From Thalassospira xiamenensis M-5 = DSM 17429 (GTDB taxonomy: Bacteria > Pseudomonadota > Alphaproteobacteria > Rhodospirillales > Thalassospiraceae): a stretch of 64,000 bases of DNA. The stretch lies in contig NZ_CP004388.1 of NCBI RefSeq assembly GCF_000300235.2, positions 477,501 to 541,500 of the forward strand. Direction: 5' to 3'. The translations under genes were made by a program, and so were the position numbers. Numbering within the stretch: the first letter of the stretch is position 1; every line of letters starts with the position of its first letter. Below are positions 16,730 to 25,586 of this stretch, piece after piece. Below the pieces are notes generated by a model. That model had not been told where the DNA came from. It saw nothing but the letters and a program-made list of their open reading frames with translations, and did not search any database.

Positions 16730-18067
16730 CTATGGAGATGGCGGTGGAACAGCCTCAGACCCACCGGCCACGGCATCGCGGCGGCGTTTGACCATCTCTT
16801 TTGACGGTTTGAGGTCTTCGGCGTCATAGATCGCCCAATTTCCCACCATCAGTTTCGATGGCGGAAAATCTTCGTTATGGACGACCGTGCCCACGGCTTG
16901 CGCCTGGACAATCTGGTGGGTGTCGGGATCGATATAGGATGCAAAGCCCGGCGGGTCTTCGGGCAGGGCCAGTTGCAACCCTTCGAGTGCGGTGATCAGT
17001 GCCCTGTCATCGTCTGAGCCGCCCGCCTTTTCGATGGCACGCGCAATTGCAATAATGCCGGTATAGGCACCCTCGGCGGCATAAGTCGGATAACGACCGG
17101 TCAGGTGATGGAATTGCGCGACAAATCGTTTGTTACGTCCGGTTTCTGGCCAATTATTGTGATGACGAGCCGAAAGGATCAGGCCGGGATAGGGCTGATT
17201 ACCCAGCGCCATCATCACATCGTAATTGGCACCGGTATCAAAATTGGCCAGACGGGTGGTTTCAAAGAAACGGGTCGTTGATGCCTGTTTGATGAAGGCA
17301 ATGAAATCTCCACCCCAAAGTGCGGTGACAACGACGTCCGGCTTCGCCGATTGCAGGGCATTGATATAGATCGAATAGTCCGGCTCATAGAGCTTGGGCC
17401 ATAATGCGCTGACGGTTTCATATTCAACACCAAGGCCATCGAGTGCCAGTTGCAAGTCCGTCCAGGAAACATGCCCATAATCATAGTCGGGCCCCACAAA
17501 GGCCAGCCGTTTCCAGCCAGTTTCCTTTTGAATGTCGCGCAGATAGCGCGCCCCTGCGGCCATGCTGGTCCAGCTGTCATTTGTGACCCGGAAATAATAA
17601 TCATGACCGGCTTCGATGCTGAGCCGAGAAGATGCATGATCGGTTCCGATCATGATGACTTTTTCCTGACGGGCAAGGTCGCTTACTGCGTGGGCAACGC
17701 CTGATGATACGATCCCGCAGAAAAACCGGGCTTTATCCTTGGCGATGAAGTCCTGTGCCAAACGCACGGCATAAGAAGCCTTTGATCGCGGATCATCGGC
17801 AATGATGCGAAGTTTTGGTGGGGTTAGTCCTGCCTTGGTTTCAGCGGCAAGGTCATCAAGTGCGATTTGAATGCCGACGATGCTGTCTCGACCATAGGTC
17901 GCTGATCGACCGGTCATGGGGTACAAACAGCCGATCACCGCATCCGCTTCTTTGGCTGATGCACCCAGCTCAAAACGTTCGGCTTGTGCGCTATTGGCGA
18001 CAAGCATTGTGAACGTGGCAATAATTATGGTGATGCACCCGGAAACCGGGCGTTTGAGCATCTCCAT
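16730..18067 (-). CDS. Liv-type ABC transporter substrate-binding protein 2 (first gene of the sigma-54 operon)
   Basis: A 445-residue Peripla_BP_6 protein. Signal peptide to about ANSAQA-ER (residue 29), then AVIGCLYPMTGRSATYGRDSIVGIQIALDDL, FFCGIVSSGVAHAVSDLARQEKVIMIGTDHASSRLS and FVGPDYDYGHVSWTDLQLAL. A proline-rich tail (EAVPPPSP) ends it. GGGAGG precedes the ATG. It heads the operon below a consensus -24/-12 promoter and is distinct in sequence from the second binding protein. It could be an alternative ligand receptor for the same permease or a periplasmic sensor partner for the adjacent kinase. Confidence 0.86.
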   Translation of the reverse strand: MEMLKRPVSGCITIIIATFTMLVANSAQAERFELGASAKEADAVIGCLYPMTGRSATYGRDSIVGIQIALDDLAAETKAGLTPPKLRIIADDPRSKASYAVRLAQDFIAKDKARFFCGIVSSGVAHAVSDLARQEKVIMIGTDHASSRLSIEAGHDYYFRVTNDSWTSMAAGARYLRDIQKETGWKRLAFVGPDYDYGHVSWTDLQLALDGLGVEYETVSALWPKLYEPDYSIYINALQSAKPDVVVTALWGGDFIAFIKQASTTRFFETTRLANFDTGANYDVMMALGNQPYPGLILSARHHNNWPETGRNKRFVAQFHHLTGRYPTYAAEGAYTGIIAIARAIEKAGGSDDDRALITALEGLQLALPEDPPGFASYIDPDTHQIVQAQAVGTVVHNEDFPPSKLMVGNWAIYDAEDLKPSKEMVKRRRDAVAGGSEAVPPPSP

Positions 18068-18081
18068 GATGTATCCTCCCT

Positions 18082-18102
18082 ACGAATGGTTGTTCCATTC
18101 GT
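18082..18102. promoter_or_regulatory. perfect inverted repeat in the operon leader
   Basis: ACGAATGG-TTGTT-CCATTCGT lies between the sigma-54 promoter and the ribosome site of the first operon gene. It could form a leader hairpin or serve as a protein-binding site. Confidence 0.4.
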
Positions 18103-18126
18103 GTTTGTACCTTTGTCCCACTGATT

Positions 18127-18143
18127 GGCAAAGGCTGTGCCAA
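18127..18143 (-). promoter_or_regulatory. sigma-54 (-24/-12) promoter of the ABC/dehydrogenase operon
   Basis: On the minus strand, TTGGCACAGCCTTTGCC gives TGGCACA-N4-TTGCC with exactly 10 bases between GG and GC. Transcription would start around 18117 and read the nine-gene operon from 18067 to 8195. Confidence 0.85.
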
Positions 18144-18227
18144 CTGATCACTAAAAGGAAAAAGGCAGGGAGATTGCGGTTTTGTGCGATGGATGTGCGG
18201 GCGCTCACAAACAATGCGCGCGGTTAT

Positions 18228-18242
18228 GAGCGGTTGGCGCTC
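18228..18242 (-). promoter_or_regulatory. inverted repeat, candidate upstream activator site
   Basis: GAGCG-GTTGG-CGCTC lies about 85-100 bases upstream of the -24 element, the expected distance for binding of the NtrC-type activator. Nothing beyond symmetry and position supports it. Confidence 0.3.
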
Positions 18243-18252
18243 CGAACGGAAG

Positions 18253-18287
18253 AAGCCATTGAGCGGTTTTCGCTCAATGGCTTTTGA
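18253..18287. terminator. stem-loop terminator after the NtrC-type gene
   Basis: GCCATTGAGCG (18255-18265) and its exact complement (18271-18281) enclose a 5-base loop, with TTTT on one flank and TTCTTCC on the minus-strand side. It separates the regulator gene from the operon promoter. Confidence 0.75.
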
Positions 18288-18317
18288 TTTCGTGAATGGC
18301 CGGAACCGCCCTTTTTG

Positions 18318-19691
18318 TTATTGCAGTCCCAGTCTTTGCAACCTTCGCTTTAAGGCGTGTCGCGAAATGCCAAGGATTTCTGCCGCCCGGCCCTTGTGCC
18401 CGTTTGCCCGATCAAGCGCGTCCCGCACCAGAGTGCGTTCCGTGGTATCAAGGCGATCCTGCAATTGCGGCGCGTTAGAGCTTGCGGGCTGATGGGGTTC
18501 CCGTTCGTCATGCAACTCGTCTTCATGAAATTCGGCAGGCAGGAGTTCCGGGTAAATCATCTTTGCCGGATACAAAATGGTCAGCCGTTCGATCAGGTTC
18601 TTGAGTTCGCGTACATTCCCGCGCCAGCGATGTGCAAGCAAAATATCAACCGTTTCCAGTGCAAACTTGATCGGTTGGCATCCCTCGGCCTTTGCCTGTT
18701 TATCGGCAAAATGTTCGACCAGTTTGATGATGTCGTCACCCCGTTCCCGAAGGGCCGGGATATCAATGGTAATGACATTCAACCGATAGAACAGGTCTTC
18801 GCGGAAATTGCCTAGACGGACTTCTTCGGCAAGGTCGCGGTTGGTTGCCGCAATCACACGCACATCGGCCGATGCCGAATGCTCGCTGCCAACCGGGCGA
18901 TAAGCACCATTTTCCAGAAAGTGCAGGAATTTCGCCTGCAGAGCCAGCGGAAGTTCGCCGATCTCGTCGAGAAACAGGCTGCCACCATCTGCGAGCTTTA
19001 CCAGACCGGTACGTTTCTGATGGGCACCTGTATAGGAGCCTTTTTCCGCGCCAAAGAGTTCGGACTCAATCAGTTGCTCGGGCAATGCTGCGCAGTTCAC
19101 CTCGATGAAGGCCCGCGATGATCGTGGGCTTTCGCCATGGATTGCACGTGCGACCAATGCCTTGCCAGTGCCGGACTCTCCCAGCAAAAGAATACGGCTG
19201 GCACTACTTTTGGCGACGCGTTCAATAGTGGTGCGCAGGTTGCTCATGACTGTGCAATCGCCGATCAGGCCGTTGGCCGGAACATCGCGTTTACGATGAT
19301 ATTCCAGTTCCAGCGCCGTCTGATTTTGATCCAGAACCGTATTGATCGTGTGGATCAGCTCATCAAGTTCGAACGGCTTGCTAAGATAGTCTGCGGCCCC
19401 AAGCTTGACGGCCTTGACTGCCGCACGGGTATCGCCATGCGCCGAGATCATGATCGCAGGTATATCAATGTCAAGATTACGGATACTGTTCAGGACCTCC
19501 ATGCCATCGGCGCCGGGCAGGCGCAGATCAAGCAGGATAATGTCGAACTGGTTCTTCCGAACTTCGAGAAAGGCATCTTCGCCGGAATGAACGCCCGTGA
19601 CGTCCATACCTTCTGTTCTCAGTGCAAAACTCAAAGAACGAACGAACGATTCCTCATCGTCGACGATCAGTATTCTGATCTTCTGGGACAT
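18318..19691 (-). CDS. NtrC-type sigma-54 response regulator
   Basis: A 457-residue enhancer-binding protein with three domains. The receiver (1-120) has acidic pair D11/D12, phospho-acceptor D55 and K105 in LSKPFELDEL. The AAA+ domain (about 143-370) has Walker A GESGTGKA at 171, Walker B GGSLFLDEIGEL near 238 and RVIAATNRDL. The C-terminal Fis-like HTH is ALDRANGHKGRAAEILGISRHALKRRLQRLG. The sigma-54 contact loop reads GSYTGA (218-223) rather than GAFTGA. The neighbouring kinase gene overlaps it by 38 bp. It very probably activates the two -24/-12 promoters at 18127 and 7094. Confidence 0.92.
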   Translation of the reverse strand: MSQKIRILIVDDEESFVRSLSFALRTEGMDVTGVHSGEDAFLEVRKNQFDIILLDLRLPGADGMEVLNSIRNLDIDIPAIMISAHGDTRAAVKAVKLGAADYLSKPFELDELIHTINTVLDQNQTALELEYHRKRDVPANGLIGDCTVMSNLRTTIERVAKSSASRILLLGESGTGKALVARAIHGESPRSSRAFIEVNCAALPEQLIESELFGAEKGSYTGAHQKRTGLVKLADGGSLFLDEIGELPLALQAKFLHFLENGAYRPVGSEHSASADVRVIAATNRDLAEEVRLGNFREDLFYRLNVITIDIPALRERGDDIIKLVEHFADKQAKAEGCQPIKFALETVDILLAHRWRGNVRELKNLIERLTILYPAKMIYPELLPAEFHEDELHDEREPHQPASSNAPQLQDRLDTTERTLVRDALDRANGHKGRAAEILGISRHALKRRLQRLGLQ

Positions 19692-21414
19692 TTTCGGGAT
19701 ATTCCTCCTCGGAAGTTCCTGCTTTTGCGGCGAGGAACTTCAATGTAATTGTCGTGCCCTCTTGCGGGGCGCTTTCAATATGAATGGTACCTTGATTGGC
19801 CTCGACGAGCTGCTGGCTGATCGTCAGGCCAAGACCGGTCCCTTTGCTTTTCATGGTAAAAAATGGTTGTACCACGTCAAGCAAATGCTGTTTGGGGATG
19901 CCCGCGCCATCGTCTGTGACGCGGATTTCTACCCACTCTTCGTTCTGTTCTGCCCGCAAACCTACGGTGCCGCCGACCTTACAGGCCTGAATGGCATTGA
20001 TGCCAAGATTAAGCAGAACCTGCAAAACCTGATCCGGGTCGATATGAAGCTTCAGCCCGGAATCGCCGCTGGTGTAAAACCGGACATTCGCTTCTTTGGC
20101 AATCGGTTCAAGAACGCGGGAAGACTGACGAAACAGCTCGCGAACTTCGGCATTTTGCAGATTGGCCTCTCCCGGGCGTCCATAAGCCAGAAGATCGTTC
20201 ACCACGCGTGAAAGGCGATCAATCTGATGGCCCATGTCGTCAAGCAAGACCTTGCGTTCACCATCCTGTTCCTTGCGGGTGAGGGCCTGAACGGTGGTTT
20301 TCATCGTGGCCAATGGATTGCGAACTTCGTGGGCAACGCCCGTTGCAAACTGTCCAAGTACTGCAAGTTTTTCGGCGCGAACGGTTCGGTCAATCAGGTC
20401 TTTAAGCTGCCATGCCATGGTGTTGAATGCTTTGGCAACCGTGCTGATTTCATCACGGCGGCGGCCTTCGGGCAGACGGTAATATAGATCGCCCGATGCA
20501 ATGCTGTGCGCGCCCTGAACCAGTGTATCAACCCTTCGCCGCAGGCTGCGCGATAGGGCAAAAAAGATTGCCAGAATGACCAGGATTATAAGGGTCGCTG
20601 TGACATAAAGCCAAAACCGGGTCTGATCAATCGGTTGCAAAATGGTGCCTGGATGAACACTCATGACGATATTCCAGCCCGGAAGAATGCTGGGGCCTTC
20701 AATCAGTTCACCGGTGACTTCGGCCGGACGGCCCGTTGGGTCCAGAACAACACCACCTGGCGTTCGCAAAAGCGGTTCAATCACCCCGGCAACACCAGCA
20801 CTGACAAGGAGTTCGGTCAGGGATGCAAGACGCATATGAAGCGCAACAGACGTATTCTGGCCGAGCCCGTTATCGCGAATATGCTGACGCATCAAAATCC
20901 AGCCGGAATTCCCATTTTCGGGCAGTTGCGGCCCGATGAATTCGATACCTTCATGTTCGACGCGGGGAAGACCCCGGATATCCCAACCGGTTTTGGACCA
21001 ATATGGCGGGCCGGACGCGGCTTGCCCGGCAACCAGTCTGTCCAGATTATCATTCCAGTCAAAAAATAGCACGCCATACAAATCAGGTGAATCCGCCTCG
21101 ACCCGCAGCAATGCAAGCGCCTCTTCTGCCTGCGGTGAATTTGGCGCATCAATGAAGGCCGGTAACGCCGGGTGGTTTGACAGGGTCACCAATTGATAAA
21201 TGCGGGCGTCCAGAAATGCGGAAAGTTTGTTTGATGTTGCTGCAACCTGCGCGCTCAGGCGCTCACCCGTCAGGCGGTCAATCAGTTCATTGGAAAAACG
21301 CTGATAAAAGAAGCTCAGTGCGACAAGCGCACATATGACAACGCCGACCGATAAAAGCGTGTATCGGCCAACCAAACTCATACGCTGATTGCGCGACCAA
21401 TGGAAACCGGACAC
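19654..21414 (-). CDS. membrane sensor histidine kinase, partner of the NtrC-type regulator
   Basis: A 586-residue kinase. TM1 is about 15-37 and TM2 about 267-288; the roughly 230-residue periplasmic region between them is probably a Cache-type ligand sensor (LYGVLFFDWNDNLDRLV, PGWNIVMSVHPG). HAMP follows (about 289-342). The HisKA H-box AHEVRNPLATM has phospho-His at 362. HATPase motifs are NLGINAIQAC (N), VTDDGAGIP (G1) and GTGLGLTISQQLVEA (G2). All catalytic motifs are intact. The gene overlaps the start of the response regulator gene, so the two are coupled. The sensor domain suggests the inducer is read in the periplasm. Confidence 0.92.
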   Translation of the reverse strand: MSGFHWSRNQRMSLVGRYTLLSVGVVICALVALSFFYQRFSNELIDRLTGERLSAQVAATSNKLSAFLDARIYQLVTLSNHPALPAFIDAPNSPQAEEALALLRVEADSPDLYGVLFFDWNDNLDRLVAGQAASGPPYWSKTGWDIRGLPRVEHEGIEFIGPQLPENGNSGWILMRQHIRDNGLGQNTSVALHMRLASLTELLVSAGVAGVIEPLLRTPGGVVLDPTGRPAEVTGELIEGPSILPGWNIVMSVHPGTILQPIDQTRFWLYVTATLIILVILAIFFALSRSLRRRVDTLVQGAHSIASGDLYYRLPEGRRRDEISTVAKAFNTMAWQLKDLIDRTVRAEKLAVLGQFATGVAHEVRNPLATMKTTVQALTRKEQDGERKVLLDDMGHQIDRLSRVVNDLLAYGRPGEANLQNAEVRELFRQSSRVLEPIAKEANVRFYTSGDSGLKLHIDPDQVLQVLLNLGINAIQACKVGGTVGLRAEQNEEWVEIRVTDDGAGIPKQHLLDVVQPFFTMKSKGTGLGLTISQQLVEANQGTIHIESAPQEGTTITLKFLAAKAGTSEEEYPENVPEDQNTDRRR

Positions 21415-21639
21415 TTAGCGCCTCCCATGCGCTGGTTTTACCAACGCGCATTGTTCATTTGCTTAGTTCTGTCGGAATTGTCTTCATCCGGCAAGTCAAA
21501 CGTCTCTTTTGCCCAAGGACGACAATTTAACAAGTCGTCCTAGAATGTGACGCACATCAATCTTCAGCCGCGTGCCGGTGTTTGACAAGATGGCTAACCT
21601 GCCAGACGTTTCATCACGGCCTAACTAGGGGGCCTCATG

Positions 21640-21680
21640 AAGAAGGCTGTGACATGAATAATGCCACAGCCTTCTTGGTA
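21640..21680. terminator. terminator after the IdnD-like gene
   Basis: AAGAAGGCTGTG (21640-21651) and CACAGCCTTCTT (21665-21676) are exact complements around a 13-base loop. It ends the minus-strand hexonate operon. Confidence 0.85.
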
Positions 21681-21702
21681 TTCGGATAAACAGGAAGCAA
21701 AT

Positions 21703-22746
21703 TCAATTGGCGAAAGACAATTGAACTTTAACCGATTTGCTTCGATCTCGTGCGACTTCAAACGCTTCTTGTGCGGTTTCAATCGGATAGGTTTGGGTGA
21801 TGATTGGGGTGACATTTATGTCGCCACTGTCAATCAGGCGCACAGCATCGGCAAATTCCGCGTGGAATCTGAAGGTTCCGGTGATCGTGATTTCCTTGGC
21901 GACCAGCGGGTTGAAGGGGACAGGGATTTCACCTGCAACCCCGACCTGAACCAGAATACCCTGCGGCCGCAAAACACTGATTGCAGACCGCAATGCCGCC
22001 GGGGCTGCCGAACATTCCAGACAAACGTCAAACTGACCTTTGTCCTGTTCATAGGCTTTCAGGTCGTCCGCGGCATTGGCGATATTGATGGTGCGGGTTG
22101 CACCCATTTGCTGCGCAACATTCAGCGCGAAATCCTGCAAATCGGTAACAACAATTTCACTGGCCCCGGCACGTTTGGCCGCGGCGGCACAAAGGCTTCC
22201 AATCGGGCCAGCCCCGGTAATCAGAACCTTTTTCCCCGAAAGGTCGCCAGCACGCGCCACGGCATGCAGACAGACTGCCAGTGGTTCTGCACAGGCGGCA
22301 TGGCCGATATCTGTTTGATTGCTGATCGCAAAGCACTGGTCTTGCCGGACATTGACCAGATCACGGAATGCTCCCTGAATATGGGGCATTGGCATTGCAG
22401 AGCCGAAGAACTTCATGTTCAGGCAATGCTGCTGCAGGTTTTTCTTGCAATAGCAGCAAGTGCCGCATGGGTGACTTGGATTGATCGCGACCTTTTGTCC
22501 GATGGCAAACCCGGTAACATCGGAGCCAAGTGCAACAATCGTCCCAGCAGCTTCGTGGCCCAGAATGATCGGTTCGCGCACGCGGATCTGGCCGATACCG
22601 CCTTCGAAATAATAATGCATATCCGAACCACACACACCGCCGGCCCCGACGCGGATAAGAACTTCGTCATGGGCGGAAGCAGGGGCGTTTTCAGTTTCGA
22701 TCCGCAGATCGTCTTGGCCATACAGACGGCAAACACGTGTTTGCAT
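21703..22746 (-). CDS. zinc alcohol dehydrogenase, L-idonate/L-gulonate 5-dehydrogenase type
   Basis: A 347-residue medium-chain dehydrogenase. The catalytic zinc ligands lie in GVCGSDMHYY and LGHEAAG. The structural zinc lobe is HPCGTCCYCKKNLQQHC and the nucleotide fold is GAGPIGSLCAAAAKRAGASEIVVTD. Closest by pattern to L-idonate 5-dehydrogenase (IdnD). It is the last gene of a GntR-TRAP operon divergent from uxuAB and there is no uronate isomerase nearby. L-gulonate to D-fructuronate oxidation (feeding UxuB, then UxuA) therefore fits better than idonate to 5-ketogluconate. That assignment is inference from context. Confidence 0.83.
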   Translation of the reverse strand: MQTRVCRLYGQDDLRIETENAPASAHDEVLIRVGAGGVCGSDMHYYFEGGIGQIRVREPIILGHEAAGTIVALGSDVTGFAIGQKVAINPSHPCGTCCYCKKNLQQHCLNMKFFGSAMPMPHIQGAFRDLVNVRQDQCFAISNQTDIGHAACAEPLAVCLHAVARAGDLSGKKVLITGAGPIGSLCAAAAKRAGASEIVVTDLQDFALNVAQQMGATRTINIANAADDLKAYEQDKGQFDVCLECSAAPAALRSAISVLRPQGILVQVGVAGEIPVPFNPLVAKEITITGTFRFHAEFADAVRLIDSGDINVTPIITQTYPIETAQEAFEVARDRSKSVKVQLSFAN

Positions 22747-22749
22747 AGA

Positions 22750-24024
22750 TTACTCCATCAGGGACGGCAGCCAGGTTGACAGCGCCGGGATATAGGAAAC
22801 AAGAAACAGGATCAGGATGTTCGTCAGAAGGAACGGCATCAGGGCTCGGATCACCGTGGTGACCGGTGCCTTGGCAATGTTTGCGCAGATAAACATGCAA
22901 ATCCCGACCGGCGGAGTTGTCAGACCGATCATCAGGTTGAGAACGGCAAAAACCGCAAAATGGATCGGATCAACGCCGACATTGGTCGCCAGTGTCAGAA
23001 GCGGCACAAACAGGATGATCAGGGCTGCGATGGTTTCCATGAACATGCCGACAACAAGCAGCACCAAATTGATCAGTAGAATGACGACATATTTATTGTC
23101 GGTCACGGACAAGACCGCATTCGAGATCATCTGGGGAATGCGTTCAGAAACCAAAATCCAGCCAAACACGTTGGCCAAACCTACAAGGGCCAGAATGGCC
23201 GCCGCAGTGACGGCACTATCGACAATGATTTTTGGAACCTTGCGCAGTGGCAGTTCACGATAAATGAAGCAGCCAACAATCAGGGCATAGAGGCTTGCGA
23301 TGACGGCGGTTTCTGTAGGCGTGACTATGCCGCTTAGCAGACCGCCAACGATTAGTGCCGTCATGGCAAGAGCCCAGAAGGCCCCTATGAAGGAGCGAAG
23401 CAGTTCGCCAAAGCCCTGCCATGGCTGATGGGGGAATTTGCGACGAACAGCGATGATGTAGCAGGTAATCATCATGGCAATGCCCATCAGGATGCCCGGG
23501 ATGGCTCCGGCGATGAACATTTTGCCAACAGAGATACCCGAAAGTGCGCCGACGATGATCATTGGCATACTTGGCGGGATGATCGGGCCAACCGTAGATG
23601 AGGCCGCGGTCACCGCAGCAGAAAAGGCAGGGGTATAACCGGCGCGCACCATGCCGGGAATCATCATGCCACCGATGGAAGCAGCATCGGCAACCGCAGT
23701 ACCAGAAATGCCACCAAACAGCATGGAGCCGGTAACGTTGGTAAGGCCCAGCCCACCGCGCATCCAGCCCACCATTGCATTGGCGAACCGGACGATGCGC
23801 GGCGTGATGCCACCCCCATTCATCAGGTTCCCGGCAAGGATGAAGCCAGGGATGCAAAGCAGAACAAAGACGTCCATCCCAGCGAACATTTTTTGCGGGA
23901 TGACGACGAGCGGAATGCCTTCAATGAGCAGATAACAAAGCGAAGACAGGCCCAAAGTAACGGCAACGGGAAGCCCGATAACAAGGCCGAGGGCGAAAAC
24001 GCCAAGTAAGATTGCAAGGCTCAT
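22750..24024 (-). CDS. dctM: TRAP transporter large permease (DctM family)
   Basis: A 424-residue permease with about 12 hydrophobic helices. DctM landmarks include AGNLMNGGGITPRIVRFANAMVGWMRGGLGLTNV, FGGISGTAVADAASIG, IIPPSMPMIIVGALSGISVGKMFIAG and GLTTPPVGICMFICANIAKAP. It catalyses Na+-coupled uptake of a carboxylate delivered by the periplasmic DctP protein. It overlaps dctQ by 4 bp and lies 3 bases before the dehydrogenase gene. Confidence 0.93.
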   Translation of the reverse strand: MSLAILLGVFALGLVIGLPVAVTLGLSSLCYLLIEGIPLVVIPQKMFAGMDVFVLLCIPGFILAGNLMNGGGITPRIVRFANAMVGWMRGGLGLTNVTGSMLFGGISGTAVADAASIGGMMIPGMVRAGYTPAFSAAVTAASSTVGPIIPPSMPMIIVGALSGISVGKMFIAGAIPGILMGIAMMITCYIIAVRRKFPHQPWQGFGELLRSFIGAFWALAMTALIVGGLLSGIVTPTETAVIASLYALIVGCFIYRELPLRKVPKIIVDSAVTAAAILALVGLANVFGWILVSERIPQMISNAVLSVTDNKYVVILLINLVLLVVGMFMETIAALIILFVPLLTLATNVGVDPIHFAVFAVLNLMIGLTTPPVGICMFICANIAKAPVTTVIRALMPFLLTNILILFLVSYIPALSTWLPSLME

Positions 24025-24530
24025 GGAAAGTCCTTTGTCGTGTCTTCGGGTTTTCCGTCAGATACACCGGCGATAACACGGATCATACGCAAGGTTGCGA
24101 AAAGGCTAAGCAGCACGAGAAGGATGAATACCGTCGCGTGGATAAAGTCCATTCGGACCCCGAGTGCAGGCGAGGTTTGCATGACACCGATGGAAACGAA
24201 CCTCCATGCGGGGGATACCAGAATCAGGCAGAAGCCAGTGGTTAGTGCGGCTGAAACGAACATGAGCGCTCGCTGTATGCGCAGGGGTAGCATTTCGCAT
24301 ACGATATCAACATTGACCAATTCACCATTGCGGAACGAGAGACCAACGCCGAAAGCGGCGAGAAATAGCAGGGCATAGCGCGTTAGTTCTTCTGTCCAGA
24401 CCGGAGAGCTGGGCATGAAGGTGCGCGAAAAGACCTGTATCAGAACCGTGCACATCAGGATGCTGAAGGCAGCCCCCGTTGCGATGCGACACAGTGCGAT
24501 AATGAACGCGTATAATCTGGCAAAAAACAC
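24021..24530 (-). CDS. dctQ: TRAP transporter small permease (DctQ family)
   Basis: A 169-residue, four-helix membrane protein with the DctQ pattern WTEELTRYALLFLAAFGVGLSFRNGELVNVDI. It forms the membrane complex with the DctM protein encoded directly downstream. It is separated from dctP by a 55-bp gap holding a perfect stem-loop. Confidence 0.88.
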   Translation of the reverse strand: MFFARLYAFIIALCRIATGAAFSILMCTVLIQVFSRTFMPSSPVWTEELTRYALLFLAAFGVGLSFRNGELVNVDIVCEMLPLRIQRALMFVSAALTTGFCLILVSPAWRFVSIGVMQTSPALGVRMDFIHATVFILLVLLSLFATLRMIRVIAGVSDGKPEDTTKDFP

Positions 24531-24551
24531 GTTGCTTCCCCGTCGGAAAGA

Positions 24552-24576
24552 GATCGGTCACGCGAAGTGACCGATC
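24552..24576 (-). promoter_or_regulatory. intra-operon stem-loop between dctP and dctQ
   Basis: GATCGGTCAC-GCGAA-GTGACCGATC is a perfect 10-bp hairpin 9 bases after the dctP stop. It is likely to set higher expression of the binding protein than of the permeases. Confidence 0.65.
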
Positions 24577-24585
24577 CCGCACATT

Positions 24586-25560
24586 TTATTTTGTGAAGAG
24601 TTCTTCGACGAACGGACGAATTTCGTCGGAAACATTGGCGAGAACTGCATCTTTAGCTTTTGCAGCAAAGGCCTTTTTGTCGACTTCAACAAAGGTCATG
24701 CCTTTTTCCTGAAGTTCTTTGGTCAGGCGTTCTTCGTCCGCGGCGAACAGGTCGCGTTCGTAAGCTTGTGCGCGTTTTGCGGCCTCGGTCACTGCAGCCT
24801 TGTCTTCGTCAGACAGGTTGTTCCAGGTGATTTCCGAAATGGTCAGGTAGATCCATGAACGAACATGCTCGGTTTTGTTCACGAATTTCTGAACTTCATC
24901 GAAGCTGGCGGAATCGATGAGCGCAAGCGGGTTTTCCTGCGCGTCAATCGTGCCAGCCTGAAGCGAGGTAAAGACTTCGGAGAAGGCCATCGGTGTCGGC
25001 TGTGCACCAAGCGCCTTCCAGACATCGAGGAACAGCGGCACGTTCGGAACGCGCATTTTCAGACCATTGAGATCATCCGGGCTTTTGATTTCACGGTTCG
25101 AGGTCAGGTTACGCGGACCACGTGCAAAATAGGCGATCGGACGAATCTGTGCCTTTTCGACGATCTGATCTTCGATTTTTGAACCGATTTCGCCGCTGGC
25201 AACCGCATCCATGTCTTCTAGCGTGGGATAGGCGTAAGGCACAGCCAGAAGGGCCGCCATCGGAGCCCAGTTCTGAAGGCTTTCACCGGTAATGGTCATG
25301 TCGACCGAACCAAGCTGCATGCCGTTGATCAGGTCGATTTCCTTGCCGAGCGTTTCGTTCGGGAAGACCTGAACATCAATGCGGCCGTCGGTAAGGCTTG
25401 AGAGTTCTTCGCCGAATTTGACCGCAGCCTTGTGCCAGGAATTCTGTTCATTGGCGAGATGGCCAAGTTTGAGGGTCATTTCAGCCGCAATCGCAGAACT
25501 GCTCATCATCATGGCTGCGACACCAGCGATCATAAGTTTTTTGGTCGTTTTTTTAAGCAT
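24586..25560 (-). CDS. dctP: TRAP transporter substrate-binding protein (DctP family)
   Basis: A 324-residue periplasmic solute receptor. Signal peptide to about SSAIA-AE (residue 25). DctP features include LKLGHLANEQNSWHKAAVKFGEELSSLTDGRIDVQVFPNETLGKEIDLINGMQLGSVDMT, and the carboxylate-binding Arg lies in LNGLKMRVPNVPLFLDVWKALGAQPTPMAFSEVFTSLQAGTIDAQENP. The ligand is probably a hexonate or uronate, judging from the linked enzymes. It is 26 bases downstream of the GntR gene. Confidence 0.92.
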   Translation of the reverse strand: MLKKTTKKLMIAGVAAMMMSSSAIAAEMTLKLGHLANEQNSWHKAAVKFGEELSSLTDGRIDVQVFPNETLGKEIDLINGMQLGSVDMTITGESLQNWAPMAALLAVPYAYPTLEDMDAVASGEIGSKIEDQIVEKAQIRPIAYFARGPRNLTSNREIKSPDDLNGLKMRVPNVPLFLDVWKALGAQPTPMAFSEVFTSLQAGTIDAQENPLALIDSASFDEVQKFVNKTEHVRSWIYLTISEITWNNLSDEDKAAVTEAAKRAQAYERDLFAADEERLTKELQEKGMTFVEVDKKAFAAKAKDAVLANVSDEIRPFVEELFTK

Positions 25561-25586
25561 ATTTTCCTCCCAGTTCGGTTGACGTC

